Assembly: GCF_900103845.1 (NCBI RefSeq)
Contig: NZ_FNIJ01000003.1
Span: 310,001-374,000, forward strand
Length of the DNA: 64,000 nt
Direction of reading: 5' to 3'
Source: Pseudomonas jinjuensis
Lineage (GTDB): Bacteria; Pseudomonadota; Gammaproteobacteria; Pseudomonadales; Pseudomonadaceae
Positions 1 through 8,066 of this stretch are shown here, one piece after another. The notes below the pieces were generated by a model, which was given only the letters and a program-made list of their open reading frames with translations, searched no databases and was not told the origin of the DNA. A program made the position numbers and the translations under genes. How positions within the stretch are numbered: position 1 is the stretch's first letter; every line of letters begins with the position of its first letter.

Positions 1-1
1 T

Positions 2-361
2 TTCCATCTGCGGGTGGAGCGCAGCGGCGCCGACCACGTGGTGCGCCTCGACCAGGGTCCGCCGGTCAACGGCCACCGTCCGTCGGTGGACGTGATGTTC
101 GAATCCCTCGCTCGCTGCGCCGGGCGCAACCTGCTCGCCGCCCTGCTCACCGGCATGGGCAGGGACGGCGCCCGCGGCCTGCTGGCGATCCGCGCCGCCG
201 GCGGCCACACCATCGCCCAGGATGAAGACTCCTGCGTGGTCTACGGCATGCCCCGGGAAGCCGCGGAAATCGGCGCGGCCGGCGAAATTCTGGCGCTGGA
301 ACGGATCGCCGGCGCGCTGCTGCGCGAGGCCCTGGGTCGCGGTGGTGGAAATCGCGTCTAG
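2..361 (+). CDS. cheB: Protein-glutamate methylesterase CheB, C-terminal part
   Basis: The 5' end lies outside the window; frame 2 is open from base 2 to a TAG at 359-361. The visible 119 residues are the end of a CheB catalytic domain, including the GMGRDGARG motif that carries the catalytic aspartate and the following helix-turn typical of the family. CheB removes methyl groups from chemoreceptor glutamates in the cytoplasm. In P. aeruginosa a CheB ends the Che2 cluster directly before siaABCD, and the same order is seen here, so this is probably the Che2-type paralogue. The N-terminal receiver domain and catalytic Ser/His cannot be checked. Confidence 0.88.
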   Translation, partial: FHLRVERSGADHVVRLDQGPPVNGHRPSVDVMFESLARCAGRNLLAALLTGMGRDGARGLLAIRAAGGHTIAQDEDSCVVYGMPREAAEIGAAGEILALERIAGALLREALGRGGGNRV

Positions 362-393
362 AATAATGTCGATAGCATGGCGCCAAAATAATG

Positions 394-412
394 GCATTTG
401 GACATCCAATGC
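394..412. promoter_or_regulatory. Imperfect palindrome upstream of siaA
   Basis: GCATTTGGA-CA-TCCAATGC has arms that pair apart from one bulged T. It lies about 90 bp before the siaA start in the only spacer between cheB and the sia operon, so it could be an operator. No regulator is recognised. Confidence 0.3.
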
Positions 413-501
413 ATTTGCCTGCACAGTGTCCCGACTGCACAATTGCGCTTCGCAAAACAACAACCGGGACACGCCGGGCTAGGGAATCGTCGGGGAAAGC
501 C

Positions 502-2490
502 ATGGCGGCAAGATGGGGGTTGCGAGGGAAATCGGTAGTGGCGCTTCTGCTGGCCTGCCTGCTGGCACTGGTGCCGGCGGTTCTGCTTGGCTGGCGGGCG
601 ATGGAGGACATCCGCACGCACTTCGGCGTGGCCTTCGCGAAGAACTTCACCCTGCTCAACCAGCAGAAGATCCTCGCGCCGGTGATCCGCGAGCTGGCGC
701 TGTCGCGGCGCCTGGCCGAATCCGTGATAACCCAGGACTGGCTGCTGGCGGAGAACGACCCGAAACGCCGCTCGCTGTTCTTCCGCGAGGCCGAGGGCTA
801 CCGCGTCGACCACCACGAGTATTCCTACTTCGTCATCGTCGATGCCTCCCGCCACTACTACTACAACGACTCCAGCGCGCCGCTGTCCAACGCGCCGCGC
901 TACACCCTGAGTCCGGACGACCCGTCGGACGCCTGGTACTTCGAGAGCCTGAAGAGCGACCAGCCGTTCAACATCAACGTCAACTACGACGCCAAGCTGA
1001 AGGTCACCAAGGTCTGGTTCAACATGCAGGTGCGCGCGGGCAACCAGAAGATCGGCCTGGCCGGCGGCGCCCTCGACCTCACCGATTTCCTCGACCAGTT
1101 CATCTCCCGCCGCGAAGCCGGCGTGACGCCGATGATCATCGACACCCTGGGCGCCATCCAGGCCCACCCGGACACCAGGATGATCGCCTACAGCTCCGGC
1201 GCCAACGGCAACGCCCAGCACCGGGTCTTCGAGCTGCTGCAGAGCGACGCCGAGCGCGAGGACCTGCGCCGGGCGATGCGCACCGCCGAGGACGCGCCGG
1301 GCGAGGTGCAGACCCTGTGGGGCACCCTGGACGGCAAGCAGCAGCTGCTGGCCCTGGCCTTCATCCCGCAGCTCAACTGGCACGTGCTCAGCGCGGTCGA
1401 CCTGCATTCCGCGCAGATCTTCGACAGCCGCTGGATCTGGCTGCTCGGCGGCACCTTCGCCGGCCTGTTGACGGTGCTGCTGCTCGGCTTCGCCTACACC
1501 GTCGACCTGCTGGTGCTGCGCCCGCTGCGCGGCCTCAAGCAGTCGGCCAAGGCGATCGCCGCGGGGCAGTACGACAACCCGCTGCCTGAGCCGCGCGGCG
1601 ACGAGATCGGCGAGCTGTCGGCGGCCTTCTCCAGCATGGCCGACAAGGTCCGCCGGCACACCGAGGACCTCGAGGACAAGGTGCGCCAGCGCACCCAGGC
1701 GCTGGAGAAGGCCAACCGCGAGATGGCCGCGGCGCAGAAGAAGATCGGCGACTCCATCGACTACGCCAGCCTGATCCAGCGCGCCATCCTCCCCGACCGC
1801 CAGCTGCAGACCTCCCTCGGCGAACACCATTTCGTCCTGTGGAAACCGCGCGACGTGGTCGGCGGCGACTTCTACATCTATCGCGAAGGCCCCGGCGACA
1901 GCCTGATCGGCGTGGTCGACTGCGCCGGCCACGGGGTTCCCGGCGCGCTGATGACCATGCTCGCCCTGGCCGCCATCGACCATGCCATCGACACCGTGCA
2001 GAGCCATGACCCGGCGGCGATCCTGCGCGAGACCGACCACGTGATGCGCGGCATGCTCAGCCAGGAGCAGGTCACCCGCGCGCTGGCGACCAACATGGAC
2101 GCCGGCTTCGTCCGCGTCGACCACGAGCGCCAGCGCCTGCTGTTCTCCGGGGCGAAGATCTCGCTGTTCGCCAGCGACGGCGAGGAAGTCCGCGAATACA
2201 AGGGCGGCCGCCGCGCCATCGGCGACAAGCGCCAGGGCGAGTACGAGGACATCGAAGTGCCGCTGCAGCCCGGCTGGACCTTCTACCTGTGCACCGACGG
2301 CTTCCTCGACCAGGCCGGCGGCGAGCACGGCTTCGGCTTCGGCAACAACCGTTTCGCCAGCATGCTGCGCCACCATGCGCGCCTGCCGCTCGCCGAGCAG
2401 GCCGAGGTCTTCGCCGCCACCCTCGCCGACTACCAGGGCGAGCATTCGCAGCGTGACGACATCACCATTCTGTCCTTCCGATTCGACTAG
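502..2490 (+). CDS. siaA: SiaA, membrane PP2C-like phosphatase
   Basis: The product has 662 residues from the ATG at 502, which follows a GGGGAAAG ribosome site; an upstream in-frame ATG at 391 has no such site. It has a membrane segment at about 11-30, a periplasmic sensing domain, a second membrane segment at about 311-331, a HAMP linker to about 385 and a cytoplasmic SpoIIE/PP2C phosphatase domain. The phosphatase domain shows VVGGDFY (Asp456) and VVDCAGHG. In P. aeruginosa SiaA dephosphorylates SiaC, which then activates the cyclase SiaD and drives surfactant-induced aggregation. It is first of four tightly spaced genes. The stimulus cannot be read from the sequence. Confidence 0.95.
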   Translation: MAARWGLRGKSVVALLLACLLALVPAVLLGWRAMEDIRTHFGVAFAKNFTLLNQQKILAPVIRELALSRRLAESVITQDWLLAENDPKRRSLFFREAEGYRVDHHEYSYFVIVDASRHYYYNDSSAPLSNAPRYTLSPDDPSDAWYFESLKSDQPFNINVNYDAKLKVTKVWFNMQVRAGNQKIGLAGGALDLTDFLDQFISRREAGVTPMIIDTLGAIQAHPDTRMIAYSSGANGNAQHRVFELLQSDAEREDLRRAMRTAEDAPGEVQTLWGTLDGKQQLLALAFIPQLNWHVLSAVDLHSAQIFDSRWIWLLGGTFAGLLTVLLLGFAYTVDLLVLRPLRGLKQSAKAIAAGQYDNPLPEPRGDEIGELSAAFSSMADKVRRHTEDLEDKVRQRTQALEKANREMAAAQKKIGDSIDYASLIQRAILPDRQLQTSLGEHHFVLWKPRDVVGGDFYIYREGPGDSLIGVVDCAGHGVPGALMTMLALAAIDHAIDTVQSHDPAAILRETDHVMRGMLSQEQVTRALATNMDAGFVRVDHERQRLLFSGAKISLFASDGEEVREYKGGRRAIGDKRQGEYEDIEVPLQPGWTFYLCTDGFLDQAGGEHGFGFGNNRFASMLRHHARLPLAEQAEVFAATLADYQGEHSQRDDITILSFRFD

Positions 2491-2499
2491 GGGTACTCC

Positions 2500-3042
2500 A
2501 TGGACTCGCCAGATCTGTTGGCCATGCGTGAGAGCTTCAACCGGCAACGCATCCTGCTGTGCTTCAACGGCCCCATCTCGCGCAGCCTGATCGAGGAGAT
2601 CGGCCACGCGCTGCGCAACTACATGCAGGCCGAGCAGGCCCACCCCAGCGAAGCGATGGACGTGTTCGCGGTGTACATCGAGATGACCCAGAACATCCGC
2701 CACTACGCCACCATGCGCGGCTACGGCGAGCAGGACGCTTCCGCCACCGTGGCCATCTCGCGCAACGGCGAGGGCCATTACGTGGTGTCCGCCGGCAACC
2801 TGGTGGAGCTCGCCGACGGCCAGCAGCTGGTGCGCGACATCGAGGCCATCGCCGGGCTCGACAAGGCGCAGCTCAAGGCCGCCTACAAGGAGCAGCTGCG
2901 CCGCCCGCGCGACGCCGAGGCGACCACCGGCGCCGGCCTCGGGCTGCTGGACATCGCCCGCAAGTCCAGCGCCCCGCTGCAGACCTCGCTCAAGGAACAA
3001 CCCGATGGCCGCGCCTTCTTCAGCCTGCGCGCAGTGATCTGA
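2500..3042 (+). CDS. siaB: SiaB, SiaC-phosphorylating kinase
   Basis: This 180-residue cytoplasmic protein starts 9 bp after siaA. It belongs to the SiaB family (DUF6272), a GHKL-like fold that phosphorylates SiaC in P. aeruginosa and so opposes SiaA. The N-terminal Asn/His-rich region (MTQNIRHYA) and the GAGLGLLDIARK segment resemble the N and G boxes of GHKL ATPases. Operon position between siaA and siaC supports the assignment. Confidence 0.93.
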   Translation: MDSPDLLAMRESFNRQRILLCFNGPISRSLIEEIGHALRNYMQAEQAHPSEAMDVFAVYIEMTQNIRHYATMRGYGEQDASATVAISRNGEGHYVVSAGNLVELADGQQLVRDIEAIAGLDKAQLKAAYKEQLRRPRDAEATTGAGLGLLDIARKSSAPLQTSLKEQPDGRAFFSLRAVI

Positions 3043-3068
3043 CAACCCCGTTTTTCAGGAACAACGAG

Positions 3069-3449
3069 ATGATCGAGCTCGAAATCACCGGCACCCAGTC
3101 CACCCCGTCGATCCGTGGCGACTGGCAGACCGGCATCCTTTCCATGCAGGGCGACTCCTATCCGGAGAACTCCTTCGAACTGTTCGGCCAGGTGATCGAC
3201 TGGGTGCAGCGCTACCTCGCCGACGGCCAGCGGCCGCTGGAACTCGACCTGCACCTGCTGTACCTCAACACCAGTTCGATCAAGGCGATGATGGACATCT
3301 TCGACATGCTCGAGGAATCCCACGGCGCCGGCCGCAGCGTGCGGGTGACCTGGCACTACGACCGGCGCAACGAGCGCGTGGCCGAGCTGGCCGAGGAATT
3401 CCGCGAAGACTGCACCTTCCCGTTCGTGATAAAGGCCTACGACGAGTAA
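3069..3449 (+). CDS. siaC: SiaC, phosphorylatable activator of SiaD
   Basis: The product has 126 residues (DUF1987 family). The start at 3069 lies after a short spacer from siaB; the open frame extends upstream inside siaB but this ATG gives the family length. Thr68 in the LNTSS motif sits exactly where the SiaB/SiaA-controlled phosphosite lies in P. aeruginosa SiaC. Unphosphorylated SiaC binds and activates SiaD. The gene ends 5 bp before siaD. Confidence 0.94.
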   Translation: MIELEITGTQSTPSIRGDWQTGILSMQGDSYPENSFELFGQVIDWVQRYLADGQRPLELDLHLLYLNTSSIKAMMDIFDMLEESHGAGRSVRVTWHYDRRNERVAELAEEFREDCTFPFVIKAYDE

Positions 3450-3454
3450 ATGCC

Positions 3455-4243
3455 ATGAACAGCGAGCGCGACCTGGACCTCTGGATCGAGGCACTGCTGG
3501 AAGACCCGCAATACGCCGGACATCCACTGCGCGAGGCCCTCTACCTCAAGCACCAGCAATCCCTCGACCAGTTGGCCCGGCTGGAGCGCATCGCCCGGAT
3601 TTCCGATGGCTACCAGTCGATGGCGCGCGAGCAGACGTCCACCCTCTCCGAGCGCTATCACAAGCAGCTGCGCCAGCTGGAGAAGGTCGCGCGCATCTCC
3701 GACCGCTACCAGAACATGCTGCGCGACCTCAACGTGGCGCTGCGCGAGGCGTCCACCCACGACGCCCTGACCGGCATCGCCAACCGCCGCCTGCTGATGG
3801 AGCGCCTGCGCGAGGAAAGCCAGCGCACCCAGCGCAACGGCCACGGCTACGTGCTGGCGATGCTCGACGTGGACCACTTCAAGCAGGTCAACGACACCTG
3901 GGGCCACGAGATCGGCGACCGCCTGCTGGTGGAGATCGGCAGCGCCCTGCAGGCCGCGCTGCGCCCCTATGATCTCTGCGGGCGCTGGGGCGGCGAGGAA
4001 TTCCTCCTGCTGCTGCCGGAAACCCGCATGGCCGAGGCCGGGCCGATCATCCAGCGGGTGCGCGACGACATCCGCAACATGTCCGTGCGCATCGGCACCG
4101 ACACCCTCAGCGTCACCGCCAGCTTCGGCGTGGCCGAGTTCTCCCCCGGCGAAAACTACTCGCAGACCCTCAACCGCGCCGACGCCGCCCTCCTCGAAGC
4201 CAAGCGCGGCGGGCGCGACAGGTGCGTGTTCAGCGACGGCTGA
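3455..4243 (+). CDS. siaD: SiaD, diguanylate cyclase
   Basis: This 262-residue soluble protein has an N-terminal helical, coiled-coil-like region (about 1-95) and a GGDEF domain. The active site is GGEEF at 179-183. An RxxD inhibitory site (RPYD, 170-173) lies five residues before it, so product feedback by c-di-GMP is expected. The long N-terminal helices are where SiaC is known to bind in the family. It is last of the siaABCD operon and converts two GTP to c-di-GMP. Confidence 0.95.
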   Translation: MNSERDLDLWIEALLEDPQYAGHPLREALYLKHQQSLDQLARLERIARISDGYQSMAREQTSTLSERYHKQLRQLEKVARISDRYQNMLRDLNVALREASTHDALTGIANRRLLMERLREESQRTQRNGHGYVLAMLDVDHFKQVNDTWGHEIGDRLLVEIGSALQAALRPYDLCGRWGGEEFLLLLPETRMAEAGPIIQRVRDDIRNMSVRIGTDTLSVTASFGVAEFSPGENYSQTLNRADAALLEAKRGGRDRCVFSDG

Positions 4244-4594
4244 GCGCCCGCCAGGAGCCTGACGGTCACCCGCGCGCCGGGCGACCGCGCTGCCGCACCC
4301 TGCCCGGTTGATCGCCATCAATGCATTCGCCGATCCCCGCCAGTGCCGTGCGCATGGCCCAGGGCGGGTCATTGAAGCGGCATTGCAGGATTGCGATCAT
4401 CATCACAAGTTCGCCCGCGCCGACGCCTCGATAGCGAGGGCGTGTACTGGTTATCTCAGACGCCGAGGGAATGTGCGCACGCCTGCAGCGCGATTCGGGC
4501 CGCCACCTTCCGCAAGATGGCAACCCGGCTCGACGACAAGGCGCCTCATTCAGGACGAGGTCCGCCCTCCGGGGCATTTTCCAGAGAGGAAGGC
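4244..4594. other. Intergenic gap after siaD
   Basis: This 351-bp spacer lies between siaD and the next cyclase gene. No coding frame with a good ribosome site, no strong terminator and no repeat was seen. It presumably holds the sia terminator region and the promoter of the downstream gene. Confidence 0.4.
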
Positions 4595-5896
4595 ATGCAC
4601 GAGCCAGAGGATATCGACCAGGTAGCGGACCTGCGGGCCGAGCTGCAGCGGCTGCGCGACATCATCGACCTCAACACCGACTGGATCTGGGAGGTGGACG
4701 AGGACGGGCGCTATACCTATTCGTCGTCGGTCGGTCCCAGGCTGCTGGGTTATCCGGTCGAGCAGATCCTCGGCCGCACACCGCTGGATTTCATGCTGCC
4801 GGACGAGGCGGACCGCGTCGGTCACGTGTTCCTCCACAAGGTCGCCCAGCGCGAGCACTTTTCCGGGCTGATCAATCGCAACCTGCGCGCCGACGGCAGC
4901 ATCGTCGTGCTGGAAACCAGTGGCGTGCCGCTGTACGACGAGAGCGGCCGGTTCAAGGGCTATCGCGGCATCGACCGTGACGTCACGGCGCTGTGGACAC
5001 GGCATTTCCAGCTCGAGGCGATCTATGCCTCGGCCCCCCTTCCGCTGTTCGTGGTCGACCGCGACCTGCGCTTCGTCGTCGCCAACGAGAACATGGCCAG
5101 GCTGTGCGGGAGGCCCGCCGACAGCCTCATCGGCCGCATGATCGGGGAGTTCATGCCCGGGGCGGCGGTCGGTGGCGAGCGTCTCTTCGCCCGCCTGGAC
5201 AGCGGGCGTTCGATCGCCGATTCCGAGATCGAGTGGAACGAACGGGACTACATCGTTTCCGTCCAGCCCGTCCGCGACATGGCCGGCGGCGTGGTCGGGG
5301 CGACCCTGGCGCTGATGGACGTCACCAAGCGCAAGCGCGCCGAAGCGGCGCTGGCCGACGCCAACCGGCAACTGGAGGTCTACGCCGATCACGACTACCT
5401 GACCGGTCTGATCAACCGGCGGCGCCTGGCGGAACTGCTGAAGCAGGAAATACGCCGCTCGCACCGCGACCGGCTGCCACTGTCGCTGATCATGGGAGAC
5501 GTGGACTTCTTCAAGCGTTTCAACGACCGCTACGGGCACCTCGCCGGCGACGACTGCCTGCGCATGATCTCGCTGGTCCTGAGCAACAACCTCCAGCGCG
5601 CCAGCGACATCGCCGGTCGCTATGGCGGCGAGGAGTTCGTCGTCATCCTGCCCGGAACCGACCAGAGCGGCGCGCTGCATGTCGCCGAGATGCTGCGGGC
5701 AGCCATCGAAGCCCAGCAGTTGCCGCATGAGGACAGCCCTCTGGGACACGTCACCATGAGCTTCGGCGTCGCCACGCTCGAAGCTGGATCGGCTGCCGAA
5801 CCGGGAGTCTCGTCCGACCTGCTGCACGCTGCGGACGTCGCCCTTTATCGCGCCAAGAATGCCGGGCGCAATCGCGTCGGTTGCCATGCGCAATGA
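4595..5896 (+). CDS. PAS-PAS-GGDEF diguanylate cyclase
   Basis: The product has 433 residues from the ATG at 4595, chosen because AGAGAGGAAGG lies just before it; the open frame runs further upstream without a site. It has two PAS domains, at about 25-140 (DWIWEVDEDGRYTY start) and about 145-255, then a GGDEF domain. The domain carries GGEEF at 344-348 and an RxxD site (RASD, 335-338). No membrane segment is seen, so it is a cytoplasmic sensor cyclase. The 351-bp gap suggests a promoter of its own, although it lies next to siaD. The ligand is unknown. Confidence 0.9.
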   Translation: MHEPEDIDQVADLRAELQRLRDIIDLNTDWIWEVDEDGRYTYSSSVGPRLLGYPVEQILGRTPLDFMLPDEADRVGHVFLHKVAQREHFSGLINRNLRADGSIVVLETSGVPLYDESGRFKGYRGIDRDVTALWTRHFQLEAIYASAPLPLFVVDRDLRFVVANENMARLCGRPADSLIGRMIGEFMPGAAVGGERLFARLDSGRSIADSEIEWNERDYIVSVQPVRDMAGGVVGATLALMDVTKRKRAEAALADANRQLEVYADHDYLTGLINRRRLAELLKQEIRRSHRDRLPLSLIMGDVDFFKRFNDRYGHLAGDDCLRMISLVLSNNLQRASDIAGRYGGEEFVVILPGTDQSGALHVAEMLRAAIEAQQLPHEDSPLGHVTMSFGVATLEAGSAAEPGVSSDLLHAADVALYRAKNAGRNRVGCHAQ

Positions 5897-5967
5897 AGAA
5901 GGCCGGTCTCGCCGCAGAGCGGGCGAATAGCCCTGCGGTCACGGGCATGGCGCGCTTCCACACGGGA

Positions 5968-6031
5968 TTCGCGAGCAAGCTCGCTCCTACACGACAACGC
6001 TGGTCCTCGTAGGAGCGAGCTTGCTCGCGAA
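5968..6031. repeat. REP-like inverted pair
   Basis: TTCGCGAGCAAGCTCGCTCCTAC at 5968-5990 is the exact reverse complement of 6009-6031, with an 18-bp spacer. It lies between two convergent genes, where the hairpin may help end transcription. Confidence 0.85.
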
Positions 6032-6056
6032 CAAAGTGCGCCGAGATACCAGGACT

Positions 6057-6509
6057 TCAGGCATCGGTTATCGAAAACGTGCGGTTCAGGTACTTGAAGG
6101 TCCCCGAGGCGCTGGCGAGCACCTCGCCCTCGGCATTGCGCAATTCGGCCTCGCAGAACGCTATCGAGCGGGTACGGTGAGTCACCGTGCCGAAGGCCTC
6201 CAGCACTTCGCCGGCAGTGCCGCCGGGGCGCAGGAAGTTGGTCTTCATCTCGATGGTCACGACCCCGCGCTTTTCGTCATCGCTGTAGCTCGCGTTGAGC
6301 GCCATCGCCACGTCCAGCAGAGTCATGATCACGCCGCCATGGGCACTGTTCCAGCCATTCAGATGCTGGCGCTCCAGAGCCAGAACCAGATGCCCCGCCC
6401 CACCTCCGGCCTCGGGCGGCGCATAGCGGAGCTTGAGGAGGTCGAGCAGCGGGATGTCTACTCCGCGGTGTTCGGTGTACTGCTTCAGCTGTGAAACATC
6501 GATGGACAT
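6057..6509 (-). CDS. PaaI-like hotdog-fold thioesterase
   Basis: The product has 150 residues starting at the ATG whose first base is 6509, with AGGAAATGCC just upstream; the open frame extends further without a site. The HGGVIMTLLDVAM stretch after GWNSA is the hotdog helix of PaaI/YbgC-type acyl-CoA thioesterases, and the C-terminal half has the usual beta strands. It probably hydrolyses an acyl- or aryl-CoA in the cytoplasm. No pathway partner is adjacent, so the substrate is not predicted. Confidence 0.87.
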   Translation of the reverse strand: MSIDVSQLKQYTEHRGVDIPLLDLLKLRYAPPEAGGGAGHLVLALERQHLNGWNSAHGGVIMTLLDVAMALNASYSDDEKRGVVTIEMKTNFLRPGGTAGEVLEAFGTVTHRTRSIAFCEAELRNAEGEVLASASGTFKYLNRTFSITDA

Positions 6510-6692
6510 GGCATTTCCTGGCAGGGAGGAGGAGCATCGCTTCCAGCGGAAAACGACGGGCTCCGGGTGGGTTCCGGACCGCCGATTCTGCCGGGGCCAG
6601 GGCACAGGTCCTATCCTTCGTTTGGGTGGTTTTGGGCGTGGCGCGGGAATACTACGGCCGCGGACTTGGACCGTCCCTACAAGTGATCTCCC

Positions 6693-6726
6693 GTAGGATG
6701 GGTATCGCTGCGCTCCACCCATCCTA
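6693..6726. repeat. Palindromic intergenic repeat (GTAGGATGGGT type)
   Basis: GTAGGATGGGT pairs with ACCCATCCTAC around a short GC-rich loop. It is related to the GTAGGGTGGAT elements found elsewhere in the window. Confidence 0.7.
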
Positions 6727-6778
6727 CGCGCTGAGCCAACGCGCGGGCGGCGGCAGCGATGTCCATCTGCCCAAAACG

Positions 6779-6808
6779 AAAAAGGCCAGTCGAATGACTG
6801 GCCTTTTT
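6779..6808. terminator. Bidirectional rho-independent terminator
   Basis: A-tract, GGCCAGTC, GAAT loop, GACTGGCC, T-tract. It sits 20 bp past the stop of the minus-strand binding-protein gene and can act in both directions. Confidence 0.88.
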
Positions 6809-6828
6809 CGCTGCAATCACGATCCCGC

Positions 6829-7866
6829 TCAGCGAGCCGCCCAGGCGTTGAAGCGCTGTTCCAGCTGTTCGCCGTGGTCGGTCCAGAAGGTCACGTCCAC
6901 CGGAATCTGCTGGGCGATGTTCTGCGGCGCGGTGGGAAGGTCGGCCACGCGCCGGGCGTCCAGCAGCTCCATGCCCTTGAGATTGGCGGCGCCGTAGTCG
7001 ATGCGCTGGGAGAAGCCCTTCTGCTGCTCGGGTTCGAGGGTGTAGCCGATGAACTGGCGGGTCAGGTCCTGTTGCGGCGCGCCCTTGGGGATGGCCCAGG
7101 AGTCGAATTCGTAGATGCCGCCGTTCCATACGATGTCCAGGCCGTACTGCTCGCGCTGCTGGGCGGAGAGGCGGCCGTTGTACACCGAGCTCATCACCAC
7201 GTCGCCGGCGGCGAGGAATTGCGGCGGTTGCGCGCCGGCTTCCCACCACTGGATGTGCGGCTTGATCTGGTCGAGCTTGGCGAAGGCGCGGTCCTGGCCG
7301 GCATCGGTGGCGAGCACCTGGTACAGCTCTTCGGGCTTCACGCCGTCGGCGAGCAGGGCGAATTCCAGCGTGGACTTGGCCAGCTTGCGCAGGCCGCGCT
7401 TGCCGGGGAATTTCTCGAGGTCCCAGAAATCGCTCCAGCTGGTGGGCGCGCTGGCGAGCTTGTTGCGGTTGTAGGCGAGCACCGTGGAGTAGACGAGGAA
7501 GCCGATGCCGCAGGGCTGGATGGCGCCGGGGACGAAGTCCTCCTGCCTGAGGCCGATCTGCGCCGGGTCGAGTTCCTCGAACATGCCTTCGTCGCAGCCG
7601 CGGGCCAGCTCGGCGCCCTCCACCTCCACCACGTTCCAGGCGACGCTGCCGGTGCTCACCATCGCCTTGATCTTGGCCATCTCGCCGTTGTACTCGCCGG
7701 ACACCAGGCGGTTGCCGCTGCTCTGCTGCCAGGGGTTGTAGAAGGCCTGGACCTGGGCGTCCTTGTTGGCGCCGCCGAAGGAAATGACGGTGAGGTCGCC
7801 GGCGAACGAGTGGCTGGCGGCGGCCAGTCCGGTGGCCAGGGCGGTGAGCTTGAGGATCTTGGTCAT
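6829..7866 (-). CDS. Polyamine-type ABC transporter substrate-binding protein
   Basis: The product has 345 residues. The ATG (first base 7866) has GGAGATAAC upstream and begins a clear signal peptide cleaved after SHSFA. The mature part is a PotD/SpuD-like periplasmic binding protein, with LTVISFGGANKDA at the N terminus, NKLASAPTSWSDFWD and SWAIPKGAP. No permease or ATPase gene lies next to it, so it is an orphan component or works with a transporter elsewhere. In P. aeruginosa the equivalent place after bauC holds the permease bauD, so a role in beta-alanine or polyamine uptake is possible but inferred. Terminators flank it on both sides. Confidence 0.85.
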   Translation of the reverse strand: MTKILKLTALATGLAAASHSFAGDLTVISFGGANKDAQVQAFYNPWQQSSGNRLVSGEYNGEMAKIKAMVSTGSVAWNVVEVEGAELARGCDEGMFEELDPAQIGLRQEDFVPGAIQPCGIGFLVYSTVLAYNRNKLASAPTSWSDFWDLEKFPGKRGLRKLAKSTLEFALLADGVKPEELYQVLATDAGQDRAFAKLDQIKPHIQWWEAGAQPPQFLAAGDVVMSSVYNGRLSAQQREQYGLDIVWNGGIYEFDSWAIPKGAPQQDLTRQFIGYTLEPEQQKGFSQRIDYGAANLKGMELLDARRVADLPTAPQNIAQQIPVDVTFWTDHGEQLEQRFNAWAAR

Positions 7867-8022
7867 TGTTGTTATCTCCACGTTGCAGGGTGTTGCTTCC
7901 ATGACACCCGGGCTGCCGGACATAGCGGCACCCGATGCCTACAGTGGTCGGCCGTTCGCTTGTGGCGGGCGCGGCCGGGGCCCAGGCGATGCGCGGATCG
8001 CCGTCGATGGGGTGGTGAAAAG

Positions 8023-8057
8023 AAAAAAGGCATGGTCGGGAACGACCATGCCTTTTT
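8023..8057. terminator. Rho-independent terminator after bauC
   Basis: A-tract, GGCATGGTCG, GGAA loop, CGACCATGCC, T-tract. It lies 10 bp past the bauC stop and separates bauC from the binding-protein gene. Confidence 0.9.
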
Positions 8058-8066
8058 CAGTCAGCC

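Larger units (their letters stand above)
6510..6828. other. Intergenic gap with repeat and terminator
   Basis: This 319-bp spacer lies between two minus-strand genes. It holds the palindromic repeat at 6693-6726 and the terminator at 6779-6808; the rest should carry the thioesterase promoter. No further gene was seen. Confidence 0.5.

Noticed and set aside
391-501. Longer N terminus for SiaA from ATG 391
   Set aside because: No ribosome site; it would place 37 extra polar residues before the first membrane segment and exceed the family length.
358-3045. 895-codon minus-strand frame opposite siaA and siaB
   Set aside because: Mirror of well-identified sia genes, low-complexity composition, no family resemblance.
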